Notes under the pieces: generated by a model | What the model saw: the letters and a program-made list of their open reading frames with translations, nothing else | What the model was told of the DNA's origin: nothing | Database searches by the model: none | Assembly: GCA_022841705.1 (NCBI GenBank) | Contig: JALHQZ010000002.1 | Location: 1,612,001-1,676,000 of the forward strand | Direction of reading: 5' to 3' | Length of the DNA: 64,000 nucleotides | From: Pirellulales bacterium | GTDB lineage: Bacteria > Planctomycetota > Planctomycetia > Pirellulales > Lacipirellulaceae | Part shown: positions 28,017 through 36,611 of the stretch, piece by piece | How the letters are laid out: each line of letters begins with the position of its first letter | Position numbering within the stretch: position 1 is the stretch's first letter | Position numbers and translations under genes: made by a program

Positions 28017-28991
28017 TCAGATCGAGATTCGTTCAATCTCATCAAGAGTGATCTCATCGCTGGTTCGGTCGTAGAGCTTCGTTGTTCGCGGCGACTCGTG
28101 GGCCGCAATCGCCTGGGCGTTCTCGATAGTGCCGCCATTCTCGAGATAGGCGGTGATGCCCGTCGCGCGGAATGAGTGGCAGCAGATGTTCTCAGGTAGA
28201 CCTGCCGCTTTTGCGCGCCGTTTGACCATCCGCAAAGCATCGCCACGCGTCATCCCGCGGCTGGTGATCCGGCCCTGCCGGTCGATCGTGCGGAAGAGGG
28301 GAGACTTCTTCTCCTCGCCAAGGCCGACTGCTTCGAGGTAAGCGTCGAGATACGACTCGGCATTGTGATGAGCGGGGACTTCGTGGCGTTTGCCTCCTTT
28401 TTCCTGAAGTCTGAGCCACCACCGTTTTCCTTCGGAATAATAATCTTCGCTCTTCATCGCAATGGCGGCGCTTACCCGAGCGAACGAGTACACCATGACT
28501 CCGATCAGCGCTCGGTCACGGAGCCCGGCGATCGTCGATACATCAATCGAATCGAGGAGGGCACGGGCTTCATCAGCGGTAAGAACCGGAGTCTTGCCGC
28601 GCTTCACGATATGGCTTGGTCCGCGGACTGAAGTCGCCGGGTTGTGGCGCACTACGTGACCAGTCACGAGCCAGTCGAACAGCATCCGAATTGCGGCGAG
28701 ATGCTGCTTGACGGTTGGGGCGGCCGCCGTGTGCCGCTCGATGTATCCCGCGACAATGACCGGCGTGATCTGTTCCAGCCGTCGCACGCCGCGCTGCTCA
28801 CACCAGTTAAAAAACTGCTTGACGGCCTGAGCGTAGGCCTGCTGCGTGTTCTTATTACGAATCGTGACGGTGAAGAACTCAAGGAAGCGGCGAATCCCAT
28901 CCGGTCCCGTCGCGGCAAGTGCGACGGGTAGGTCGTCGAGACCGAGTCGCGCGAGTGGCTGGGGAAGTATGTTGGTTGAGTGTTTTGTCAT
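28017..28991 (-). CDS. Tyrosine recombinase / phage-type integrase
   Basis: A 324-residue XerC/D-like recombinase. SAM-like core-binding domain (about residues 30-115, with QAYAQAVKQFFNWCEQRG), then catalytic domain: Arg in SFARVSA (about 172), Lys in EKGGKRHEVP (about 198-201), H-x-x-R in CCHSFRATG (272-275), His in AAHESPRTT (298) and Tyr in KLYDRT (307). All catalytic residues are present. The ATG at 28991 is chosen because GGAGG lies just upstream; a 47-codon extension upstream is not protein-like. It marks the left side of the mobile region. Confidence 0.9.
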   Translation of the reverse strand: MTKHSTNILPQPLARLGLDDLPVALAATGPDGIRRFLEFFTVTIRNKNTQQAYAQAVKQFFNWCEQRGVRRLEQITPVIVAGYIERHTAAAPTVKQHLAAIRMLFDWLVTGHVVRHNPATSVRGPSHIVKRGKTPVLTADEARALLDSIDVSTIAGLRDRALIGVMVYSFARVSAAIAMKSEDYYSEGKRWWLRLQEKGGKRHEVPAHHNAESYLDAYLEAVGLGEEKKSPLFRTIDRQGRITSRGMTRGDALRMVKRRAKAAGLPENICCHSFRATGITAYLENGGTIENAQAIAAHESPRTTKLYDRTSDEITLDEIERISI

Positions 28992-29063
28992 TGGCCTCCA
29001 TTTGTAATCGAGTGCGTCAATAGCAGAACTTGGTTCTAAAACTGTCCCCTGCCCAAAGGTCGC

Positions 29064-29092
29064 TGCTGCATAACGTCCTTTATGATGCAGCA
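29064..29092. repeat. Inverted repeat upstream of integrase
   Basis: Perfect 8-bp arms TGCTGCAT (29064-29071) and ATGCAGCA (29085-29092), 13 bases apart, about 75 bases upstream of the integrase start. It could be an operator or an integrase arm site. No second copy was found. Confidence 0.35.
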
Positions 29093-29195
29093 AGTCGGGA
29101 GCAGGGGGCAAGACTAAAAGTGTTGCGAGCATGCTCTTCCGGCAATTCGGACAAAGCCGCTTAGGTGTTGCGGCTCCCGTGGCCTCCGCTGCATT

Positions 29196-29705
29196 TCAAG
29201 CCTCGCTGATTTGCTTTATTGCGAGCAAAGCTGCTTCACGAATGTCTGCATCCGGCGATTCGTTCGCTAGTGTTGATAGTGCGGGTATGGCCGCAGCAGC
29301 GGCCGGACCAATTCTTCCAATCGCTTCTGCGACGTGGAAGTTGACGGACAGGTCTCCAACATCTAAGGCCTCAATCAATGCCGGTACGGCGCTCTTCGCG
29401 AGCGGGCCGATTCGACCTAACGCCACAACAAGGGGCGTCGCCACGTAATTTTCGGGGTGGTATCTCAGCGCCTCGATGAGCTCGGGGATCGCCGTCGCGG
29501 CCGGAAGTCCTATTGCCGCGAGAGCGAATGCCGCGTAGTCGCGAGTTTCAAGATTCGACAAGGCAGCTCCCAGCGAGGACACCATATAACGCGCCTCCGA
29601 AGGATACTGTTCAGCGTACTCGCAGAGGGCGGCCGCAGCCTGTCCATCGCCTTTGAGCAGTGCCTCAACAAGACTGACTAATTTATCCGTGTCCATCGGC
29701 TCCAT
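29196..29705 (-). CDS. HEAT-repeat protein
   Basis: About 169 residues, built of helical repeats with the HEAT/PBS-lyase pattern: ALAAIGLPAATAIPELIEAL, VALGRIGPLAKSAVPALIEAL (read in two parts) and AIGRIGPAAAAAIPALSTLA. At least three repeats of about 37 residues are seen. Such scaffolds bind proteins or nucleic acid; no catalytic motif is present. Two ATGs (29705, 29696) are possible starts, and a longer frame begins at 29741. It lies between the first integrase and the IetAS genes, in the opposite direction to the latter. Confidence 0.7.
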   Translation of the reverse strand: MEPMDTDKLVSLVEALLKGDGQAAAALCEYAEQYPSEARYMVSSLGAALSNLETRDYAAFALAAIGLPAATAIPELIEALRYHPENYVATPLVVALGRIGPLAKSAVPALIEALDVGDLSVNFHVAEAIGRIGPAAAAAIPALSTLANESPDADIREAALLAIKQISEA

Positions 29706-30295
29706 AAGAATAGTCTCGCGTGGAGTCGTGCGGACTGTCAATCGCCGCGTCCGGCGGTCGTTGAAGCGGCGACGTTGTCGGCCATCGATTGAAGCGGCAG
29801 ACGAGTTTCGGGATAATCGGAAGGAAACGTGCGATCGGGCCAGCGAAAATCATAGTCAAAAAGTGAGCGCGCATGGCTGATTTCTGAATTGCTCGTCCGA
29901 CCCGCAGGTTCGAATCCCGGAGTTTGCCCGGAGCGAAAAACAACTCTCATTTTGCCTGCCCTTACCAGAGAGTTCGTGAATTGAACGGATGTAAGCAGCC
30001 GCCCCATACTTAATCGCGAGCAGAGAGTTCGCAGTCGTACCGGCAAGCCGTTGGCGGGCAGGCACAATGCCGCGGAAATACCCTCGCCCGTCGCTGCCAT
30101 GCTCGCACCGCAAGCAATTCCGTGCAGGCCGTGGAAGCGAAGGCTACAATAGGAAAAGCGGACTCCCTTGCCGGCCAGCGTCTCATTCCGTCGGGAGTCG
30201 TGCGGCAAGTGACTTTGACGTGCTTCGAGTGATCTGGTAACTACGCCAGTATTTTTTTCGGGTCGTGTGGTTCATGGCGCGGCGACATTCAATTT
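29706..30295. other. Intergenic stretch with a T-arm-like motif
   Basis: 590 bases without a convincing gene. Several minus-strand frames of 85-156 codons overlap each other and look random. Around 29908-29925 the sequence contains gcaggttcgaatcc, which is how a tRNA T-arm reads, but the 3' arm does not pair well (two mismatches) and no acceptor stem is seen. The stretch must hold the promoter of the ietA gene. Confidence 0.35.
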
Positions 30296-31282
30296 ATGGC
30301 AACGGCGGCCCAACTTAAATCTCTGTTTCGCAGCTACAGCGACGCCGACAGCGAGCAGTTCGTCTCGGTGGCGCTGCAAATTGCCGCGCACTCCGCACAG
30401 AAGGGAGACGGCAAGCTCGCGCAAGAACTGCGCGACATCGTCGATGACATCAAGCGGCGGCAGAGTTCTGGACGAATTGGCGGAGCGGTTCCCATATCCC
30501 GTCCGACGGGAGAGCTTGCCGGACTCTTGGCGGTGAGCTACCCCAAAACGCGGCTGACAGAAATGGTGCTCGAGAATCAAACGCGAGCGCCACTCGCCCG
30601 CGCCGTCTACGAGTTTCGACATCAAGAGAAGCTGCGAAGCCACGGCCTGTCGGCGCGTCGGAAGCTGCTGCTGGTTGGGCCCCCCGGGTGCGGGAAGACG
30701 ATGACCGCATCGGCCTTGGCAGGCGAGCTACAACTGCCGCTGATGGCCGTGCAACTGCATGGCTTGATCACGAAGTTCATGGGAGAAACCGCAACGAAGT
30801 TACATCTGATTTTTCAGGCGATGATGCAAACCCGTGGAGTCTATTTCTTCGACGAGTTTGACGCAATCGGCGCTGATCGTGGGGCGCAAAATGATGTTGG
30901 AGAAGCACGCCGCATCCTGAACTCTTTTCTTCAGTTCCTCGAACAGGACGCTTCCGACAGTCTGATCGTAGCGGCGACGAACTACGTCGGGATGCTGGAC
31001 GAAGCTCTCTTTCGGAGGTTCGATGACGTCATCGAATACCACCGACCCTCGCGGGAGGAGATCCAAGCGCTGATTGAGAATCGACTCCACCCGTTCCTGG
31101 AAAAGCGACCCAAGTGGAAGCTCCTTCAAGACGCAGCGCAGGGTCTCAGTCACGCCGAAATTGCCCGGGCCTGCGACGACGCCGCGAAATCGTGTATTCT
31201 TGACGATCACAGTGAGGTTTCCGCGCAGCGCCTCGCGGAGCTGTTTCAAGAGCGTCAACGAACGCTACCGACTCAAGGCTAG
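30296..31282 (+). CDS. ietA: IetA-like AAA+ ATPase of an IetAS anti-phage system
   Basis: A 328-residue AAA+ ATPase. A helical N-terminal region (about residues 1-75), then Walker A GPPGCGKT at 128-135, Walker B VYFFDEFDA at 182-190, sensor-1 ATN at 227-229 and arginine finger FRRFD at 239-243; all are intact. It is followed after 33 bases by an 810-residue subtilisin-like protease. An AAA ATPase and subtilase gene pair of this order is the composition of the known defence system IetAS. The assignment rests on gene order and motifs, not on a search. The ATPase probably senses or remodels a phage component and controls the protease. Confidence 0.78.
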   Translation: MATAAQLKSLFRSYSDADSEQFVSVALQIAAHSAQKGDGKLAQELRDIVDDIKRRQSSGRIGGAVPISRPTGELAGLLAVSYPKTRLTEMVLENQTRAPLARAVYEFRHQEKLRSHGLSARRKLLLVGPPGCGKTMTASALAGELQLPLMAVQLHGLITKFMGETATKLHLIFQAMMQTRGVYFFDEFDAIGADRGAQNDVGEARRILNSFLQFLEQDASDSLIVAATNYVGMLDEALFRRFDDVIEYHRPSREEIQALIENRLHPFLEKRPKWKLLQDAAQGLSHAEIARACDDAAKSCILDDHSEVSAQRLAELFQERQRTLPTQG

Positions 31283-31315
31283 CGCTACAGGATTCGCGGG
31301 CGAGCGAAGGGTCTC

Positions 31316-33748
31316 ATGGAGCGGCTGCGACATCTGTTTCCCCAGGGGACATCGGCCGTTGAAGATTATGCCTACCCTCATCGCGTCGGCGGTGGAGAGT
31401 TTGCGGCGCCTCCTCGCGATCGAGCGCCGCACGCGGAACTATTGCTCGGCGAGATTCGCACGGCTGAAGAAGCGGCGAGCGCCGCTTCCGCTCAGCAATC
31501 GGAGCGTCCGAAAGGACTCGTACTGGATTTCCGTAGCGATCCGGGATTCAAACTCAAGCTGGAAAGTCTCGAAGCCCGGCAAGAAGGCATCGAACTGCGC
31601 AGTGCTCGAATTGATGAAACCGGAGTAATGCAGGCGACTGTGTTTATCCCCGAGGGAAAGACCAGTTACTTTATCAAGCGTCTCGAACAGTACGCCGCCG
31701 AGGAGACAAAGAAAGGCAATCCCAGACATCAAGCGTTGATCGAATCGATCAGCGAAGCGAAGCTCGCGACTCTGGAGTCTTTTTGGCGAGATGCAGGAGC
31801 ATTCCCCAGCGAGGTCACGACGGACATCTGGTGGGAGGTCTGGCTGGCGGACCTTGATCCCGCGCAGGACGTAGCGGTTCAGTTCCGCGATCGCGCGAGT
31901 CAGACCAACGTCCTTGTCGCCGACCGCGAACTGAGCTTTCCCGAGCGACGCGTCGTGCTCGCTCGCGGAACTGCGGCAGCGCTGGCCCGTGTGCCAAATC
32001 TGTTTGATCTCTTGGCGGAACTCCGGTTGGCAAAGCTCTTGGCCGGTGAGTTCTTGACTCTAACGCCTACCGACCAAGCTGAGTTCGTCCAAGAGGCACT
32101 TCAACGACTGCGCGTTGTTCAGCCGATCAACTCTTCCGTCTGTCACCTTGATACCGGAGTTAATCGCGGTCACCCGTTACTGGAACCAGCGATCGCGGCT
32201 GAGCATGTGCTAGCGGTTGATCCGAATTGGAGTGGCGCCGATGTCAGTGGGCACGGTACAGAAATGGCGGGGCTGGCCCTCTACGGCTGCTTGACAGAGG
32301 TGCTAGGAGGTGCTGAGCCGATAGAACTACGGCACTGCATCGAATCGGTAAAAATCTTACCAGATGGAGGCGCCCATGACCCTAATCTTTGGGGGCATGT
32401 GACGATCCAGAGCGCAGCCCGCATTGAGATTGTGGCGCCGGAGCGGTCACGACGAGTTTTTTCGTTGACGGTCACCGCCGAAGGTCGCGATGAAGGCGCC
32501 CCGTCGTCTTGGTCTGCGGCGATTGATCAGTTGTGTGCGGGCGACGACGCCAGCGGGCCGCGACTTCTGATTGTGGCAGCGGGCAATCTCCCGCTGGAAG
32601 ACCGCCATGAGTATCCGGCGAGAAACTTTGTCAGCGGTGTAGAAGACCCCGCTCAATCGTGGAATGCGCTCACGGTTGGCGCATTCACTGAACTCGCATC
32701 GGTCGGCCAGACTGCGTATAGCGGCTGGCAAGCAGTCGCTCCCGCAGGCGGCCTCAGCCCTTCCAGCCGCACGTCGCGGATTTGGCCGGAAAAGGGATGG
32801 CCAATCAAACCGGACATTTTGATGGAAGGCGGGAATGTCGCGATCAATCCGGCGACTCAGCGTGCTGACTTTGTGGATGACCTGTCGCTGCTCACGACTA
32901 AGGTCAGCGTTGCAGGCGGCATGTTGACCTCAACCGCGGATACTAGCGCGGCGACTGCGTTAGCGGCCCGATTCGCGGCGCGGCTTTGGGCCGCCTATCC
33001 TAGTTTGCGTCCCGGGACGATTCGCGGGTTGATGGTCCATTCGGCCCGCTGGACTCCGCAAATGGTAGAACTCGCCGACGGGAGTCGTGAGACACTGTTG
33101 CGGTGCTGTGGTTACGGCGTTCCCAATTATGACCGGGCCTGCTGGAGCGCCAGCAATGCGGCGACGTTAGTGATCGAGTCGTCGCTTCAGCCCTATCGAA
33201 AGACTGCGGAGGGAATCAAATCCCACGAAATGCATTTCCATCGCCTGCCCTGGCCGACCGAAGTGCTTCAAGGCTTGCTCGACGAGCGCGTGAGGATGCG
33301 TGTCACGCTGTCTTACTTCGTCGAACCGAGCCCGGGGCGTCGTGGCTGGAATCGCAAGCACCGCTATCAGTCTCATGGTCTGCGATTCAAAGTCAAGCGT
33401 CCCGAACAAACCATCGACGAGTTTCGCAAGCAGATCACAAAGTCGGCTCGAGACGTGGATGAGGAAATTGAAAACATTAGCGACGACCGCGAGTGGGAGA
33501 TCGGTTCGCATTTGCGCTGCAAAGGCTCAATTCACTCAGATACGTGGGAAGGAACAGCGGCGCAACTAGCAGCCTCGGGATTGATCGCGGTTTTTCCCGT
33601 CACCGGTTGGTGGCGAGAGCGGCCACATTTGAAACGGTTTGAGCAGCGAGCGGCGTATTCGCTGATCGCCTCGATTGAAACTGAGGCTGAGGGTGTTGAT
33701 CTCTATACTCCCATTGCGAACGCAATCGCAGCGACAATTCCGTCGTAG
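31316..33748 (+). CDS. ietS: IetS-like subtilisin (S8) protease of an IetAS anti-phage system
   Basis: An 810-residue protease without signal peptide, so it acts in the cytoplasm. The N-terminal about 265 residues form an all-purpose sensor or interaction region. The catalytic triad is seen as Asp279 in HLDTGVN, His313 in SGHGTEMAG and Ser544 in DTSAAT, with oxyanion Asn424 in AAGN. The Ser motif departs from GTSMAxP (DTSAATA), but the Ser is retained. The C-terminal about 200 residues are beta-rich (residues 600-800), as in other IetS-type proteins. GAAGGG precedes the ATG. Expected to cleave host or phage proteins on infection. Confidence 0.78.
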   Translation: MERLRHLFPQGTSAVEDYAYPHRVGGGEFAAPPRDRAPHAELLLGEIRTAEEAASAASAQQSERPKGLVLDFRSDPGFKLKLESLEARQEGIELRSARIDETGVMQATVFIPEGKTSYFIKRLEQYAAEETKKGNPRHQALIESISEAKLATLESFWRDAGAFPSEVTTDIWWEVWLADLDPAQDVAVQFRDRASQTNVLVADRELSFPERRVVLARGTAAALARVPNLFDLLAELRLAKLLAGEFLTLTPTDQAEFVQEALQRLRVVQPINSSVCHLDTGVNRGHPLLEPAIAAEHVLAVDPNWSGADVSGHGTEMAGLALYGCLTEVLGGAEPIELRHCIESVKILPDGGAHDPNLWGHVTIQSAARIEIVAPERSRRVFSLTVTAEGRDEGAPSSWSAAIDQLCAGDDASGPRLLIVAAGNLPLEDRHEYPARNFVSGVEDPAQSWNALTVGAFTELASVGQTAYSGWQAVAPAGGLSPSSRTSRIWPEKGWPIKPDILMEGGNVAINPATQRADFVDDLSLLTTKVSVAGGMLTSTADTSAATALAARFAARLWAAYPSLRPGTIRGLMVHSARWTPQMVELADGSRETLLRCCGYGVPNYDRACWSASNAATLVIESSLQPYRKTAEGIKSHEMHFHRLPWPTEVLQGLLDERVRMRVTLSYFVEPSPGRRGWNRKHRYQSHGLRFKVKRPEQTIDEFRKQITKSARDVDEEIENISDDREWEIGSHLRCKGSIHSDTWEGTAAQLAASGLIAVFPVTGWWRERPHLKRFEQRAAYSLIASIETEAEGVDLYTPIANAIAATIPS

Positions 33749-33766
33749 GTCGATAGTTGTTTTGCC

Positions 33767-34075
33767 TCAGACTGTTGTCGAGTTTTGATGGCAAAGGTCT
33801 TCGGCAGAGATCGAACTTGCAAACTGCGGGGCGATCGCGGCAATGACGGCGCGTTGGGAATGAGTGAGTTGCGGCCAAGCTTGGAATACAAAGTTGCGAT
33901 TTGCGTCGCACTGTGGTGTATCGCTTGGCGACTCTGAGTGACAGGAATTGTCCTTGGCGCGATGTCCAGGCGCTTCCGCGAAAAGTTGCCGAAGTGGAAA
34001 GCCTTTGGTGCTTAACGAGCAGGTAAATCCGAATTCTCGTTCGATTCTCGCCGCTAAGAGGAAGTTAGAAATCAA
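33767..34075 (-). CDS. Small protein resembling an integrase C-terminal tail
   Basis: A 102-codon frame whose start overlaps the 3' end of the integrase gene by 11 bases. Its segment FQAWPQLTHSQRAVIAAI matches in pattern the tail of the adjacent integrase (ICNWPTLSDRRRQALSAL). It could be a real small gene, or the leftover tail of another integrase from an element inserted earlier at the same site. There is no other recognisable feature. The 316 bases from 33749 to 34064 hold nothing else that I can support. Confidence 0.4.
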   Translation of the reverse strand: MISNFLLAARIEREFGFTCSLSTKGFPLRQLFAEAPGHRAKDNSCHSESPSDTPQCDANRNFVFQAWPQLTHSQRAVIAAIAPQFASSISAEDLCHQNSTTV

Positions 34076-35804
34076 CGTTTGCTAAAGCTGACAAAGCTTG
34101 TCTCCGCCTGTCCGAGAGGGTCGGCCAATTGCAGATCAGGGCAGCCAACTCGTGGCTCAATTCAACTTGGGTGCAACAATAGGTGCATCGGGCCAAAGGT
34201 GGCTGGCCTAAGTCCGCCGCCCGCAACGGGTTGCAGTTTTCCGCTCTCAGAATCATAATCCGCGTGTCGGGGGTTCGAATCCCTCCTCCGCTATTTGAGT
34301 CATCCGGTGACACAGCGTGACAAAGGATGACTAACTGCTTAGCCCGCTTGGGGTTAGCGTTCTCATCGCGAGGGTGACCATGCTGGTCCGCCCTGACACC
34401 CGATGCCATGCGGCGCCCCCTCGCGTCGGAAGTTTGTGCAAACCTGTGTGCAAACTTTTCGGCCTTCTCCCCGGGGTTTCTTTGGTCACGAGCAATGTGC
34501 GCCGGCGGACTCGCGAGCGATCGGATCGCTGCATCCTGCTCGCCAATGCCGACGTGGCTGTAGACATTCATGGTCAGATTCACGTCGCTGTGCCGAGCGA
34601 TCGTCTGCGCCACCTTGGGGCTTACTCCCGCCTTCGCGAGATTGGAAATAAAAGTGTGGCGGTTAGCATGAAAATCCGCGTAGAGGCCGGCTTCACTGTG
34701 ATATTTGAGATAGTCCGATTCTTCTCGTCGCCGTCGTTCCTCCGGAGAGTCCGCGGCCGCTTGCAGCCAGCTTTGCCGAGCCGCCTGCAAATCCAGACGC
34801 ATCATTTTCGAGGTGCGCCGCAATTCCCCCGCCTTCGTTCGTAGATCGAACAGCGGTGCGTCGATCGATTGTGTTCGATCACGCAGCCATTCTCGCAACC
34901 GTTCCACAACGGCAGGATGTAGCGGGACTTGGTCATCGCGGCGGCGTTTGCTGTAGCTCGCTTGCACGCTGATCGTTGCGACATCACCCGTCAGATTGAG
35001 CGAACGACCCGTCAGGGAAGCCAACTCACCACGACGGAAACCAGTCCAGGCCGCCAACACATAGAGCATCGCCCGGTCGCGTCCGGAAACGCCTTGGATC
35101 GCTGCCCCTCGTTCCGCAGCGGCAATCAACGCGGCGAACTCACTTGCTGACAATGCCCGGCGCTTGCGTCGCGTATCGGTGGCCGTGTTCAGCGCCTGCA
35201 AGTACAGAAGTGGATTGCTCGGCGCGCGGCCATCTTTCACCATCCAGAGCGCAAAGGCCTTGATCGCCGCCAAGTAGTGATTGGTAGTGGCTAATCCAAT
35301 TCGATTTTGTTCCCGCTCCAAGCTGAGCCAGTCCATGATCCTTGAGCCTGATATATCATCCCACGTTTGGAACTTACATTCCTCTAGCAGCCGAGTGATG
35401 CGCCGGAAGGTGAGCTCGATGTGCTTTGGCGAATTCGCCTTCCCTTTAAGGTGTTGCTTGTAGTCGGCGAGGTGCCGGGTAAGCGGCGTCGCGCGCGCCT
35501 CACCAAAGGGATCGGCAAGCCCTGATTGGAGCCGTTCGGAGTTGCGTTCCAATTCGGCGGCCAGTTGCTGCGTAGACTCTTTGTCCGCGTATCCCGGAAC
35601 GCGCAGCCACCGCCCGCTGGCGTCTTGATACTGCACATACCACTTGCGTGACTCTTGCGTGTAACGGGCGCCGCAATTGGTCAGAGGCAGGAAGGCGACT
35701 TTGCCGCTGCGCTTGGTTTTCAAGCAACGCTGTCCGTTCCTCACCACAATTTCAGCGTTGGAGGGAAGCGATTTGGTCGTCTTGACTTTGAACAGGTGAG
35801 CCAT
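34065..35804 (-). CDS. Tyrosine recombinase / integrase with tRNA core inside its gene
   Basis: A 579-residue integrase. Core-binding domain about residues 105-215, catalytic domain 215-430 with Arg in TGFRRGEL (257), H-x-x-R in FHANRHTF (379-382), His405 in ARHSD and Tyr415 in NVYSHV. All expected residues are present. The long C-terminal extension (430-579) includes NSGGGIRTPDTRIM (about 505-517), which is the antisense translation of a tRNA 3' half, followed by a tail with NWPTLSDRRRQ. The attachment core thus lies inside the coding region. It is 119 bases downstream of the excisionase-like gene and would be part of the same minus-strand unit. Confidence 0.92.
   Translation of the reverse strand: MAHLFKVKTTKSLPSNAEIVVRNGQRCLKTKRSGKVAFLPLTNCGARYTQESRKWYVQYQDASGRWLRVPGYADKESTQQLAAELERNSERLQSGLADPFGEARATPLTRHLADYKQHLKGKANSPKHIELTFRRITRLLEECKFQTWDDISGSRIMDWLSLEREQNRIGLATTNHYLAAIKAFALWMVKDGRAPSNPLLYLQALNTATDTRRKRRALSASEFAALIAAAERGAAIQGVSGRDRAMLYVLAAWTGFRRGELASLTGRSLNLTGDVATISVQASYSKRRRDDQVPLHPAVVERLREWLRDRTQSIDAPLFDLRTKAGELRRTSKMMRLDLQAARQSWLQAAADSPEERRRREESDYLKYHSEAGLYADFHANRHTFISNLAKAGVSPKVAQTIARHSDVNLTMNVYSHVGIGEQDAAIRSLASPPAHIARDQRNPGEKAEKFAHRFAQTSDARGRRMASGVRADQHGHPRDENANPKRAKQLVILCHAVSPDDSNSGGGIRTPDTRIMILRAENCNPLRAADLGQPPLARCTYCCTQVELSHELAALICNWPTLSDRRRQALSALANVDF
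34253..34293 (+). other. tRNA 3'-half fragment (CAT anticodon), probable attachment core
   Basis: 41 bases that read as a tRNA from the anticodon to the discriminator base. Anticodon CAT at 34254-34256, 3' side of the anticodon stem TCCGC (34259-34263), variable loop GTGTC, T-arm GGGGG-TTCGAAT-CCCTC (34269-34285, one G-T pair), 3' acceptor strand CTCCGCT and discriminator A (34293). The 5' half (AGCGGAG..., D-arm, 5' anticodon stem) is absent: upstream bases do not pair. This is the usual form of an integrase attachment core derived from a tRNA-Met or tRNA-Ile2 gene. Confidence 0.85.
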
Positions 35805-35923
35805 GGATCAATGTCCGATTCATAAATCAAAAAGCGCCGACCCGATGAGCCAAGCGCCCAGTTAGATCATACATCCCAAACATGTCGCGGTGTTTTATGT
35901 TTGTCAGCAATGCCGAATCGTCA

Positions 35924-36190
35924 TCATCGTCGATCATCACAAGATTTGAACTTGAGAGCCTTCGACGAGTGAATGGTCGGGCATCTTGCCTCAATCCATT
36001 CTTCCAACTCGGCACGTCGCCATCGCGTTGCTGAGCCAAGTTTCACGGGTTCTGGCAATCGTCCGGAACTCCGCAGGCGCCACAAACTCCGTACGGAGAC
36101 TTGGAGCAACTCAGCGACTTGCGGTGCGGTCAGCAACGCGCACGCCTGTTCACATTTTTGCTTATCTTGATGGTTGGCGCCAAGTGACAT
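35924..36190 (-). CDS. Excisionase-like / AlpA-type helix-turn-helix protein
   Basis: An 88-residue protein with a MerR-like winged helix: LLTAPQVAELLQVSVRSLWR, then LPEPVKLGSATRWRRAELEEWI (read in two parts). This is the helix-turn-helix 17 pattern typical of recombination directionality factors encoded next to integrases. The gene starts one base after the upstream gene stops and lies just before the integrase gene, so it likely controls excision or integrase expression. Confidence 0.85.
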   Translation of the reverse strand: MSLGANHQDKQKCEQACALLTAPQVAELLQVSVRSLWRLRSSGRLPEPVKLGSATRWRRAELEEWIEARCPTIHSSKALKFKSCDDRR

Positions 36191-36191
36191 G

Positions 36192-36611
36192 CTATCGCTC
36201 CCAATTCAATTCCTGCCTCGGTTCCGGACCGAACTGCTGTTCAATCACTTCTTCCCAACTCGGCGCACGTTCCGCCTGTCGGCAAAACGAGTTGCGCAAC
36301 TGATCCTGACGCGCTGAATTAAAGTCCCCCGAAAAGTCGAGTTCCTGCTCATCACTCAGTTCGAGCGCCTGCGACTCGCGCTCTGCTTGCCGCTCGTGAG
36401 ACTTCGCACGCTCCAGTTCCGAGTGAACGTCGTACTCCAAGGCGCCCCCCGGCGTGTAGTCGAGCGTCAAATGTAGCTCCCGAGGCGTATCCTCCACCGG
36501 CTCCCACTCCGCCGCGTCGTGATCAACGGTCCACTCGGGCTCAGGCCCCCGTTCCGCTTGTGTAAACTGCGCGCTGAGCTCTGCAGCGCCTGTCATTTCA
36601 TGGCCACTCAT
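36192..36611 (-). CDS. Acidic hypothetical protein of the mobilization operon
   Basis: A 139-residue, strongly acidic, hydrophilic protein with many Glu and Asp (PEWTVDHDAAEWEPVED, then ERQAERESQALELSDEQELD) and no membrane segment. Its start overlaps the coupling-protein stop by four bases (ATGA), so it is translationally coupled to it. Not a recognised family. Acidic DNA-mimic or adaptor functions are possible but not shown. Confidence 0.6.
   Translation of the reverse strand: MSGHEMTGAAELSAQFTQAERGPEPEWTVDHDAAEWEPVEDTPRELHLTLDYTPGGALEYDVHSELERAKSHERQAERESQALELSDEQELDFSGDFNSARQDQLRNSFCRQAERAPSWEEVIEQQFGPEPRQELNWER

Noticed and set aside
29738..30208. 156-codon minus-strand frame before ietA
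   Set aside because: Composition looks random, overlaps other random frames, and includes the antisense of a tRNA-like motif.
34253..34293. A complete tRNA-Met gene
   Set aside because: Only the 3' half is present; the sequence upstream does not supply a 5' acceptor strand, D-arm or 5' anticodon stem.
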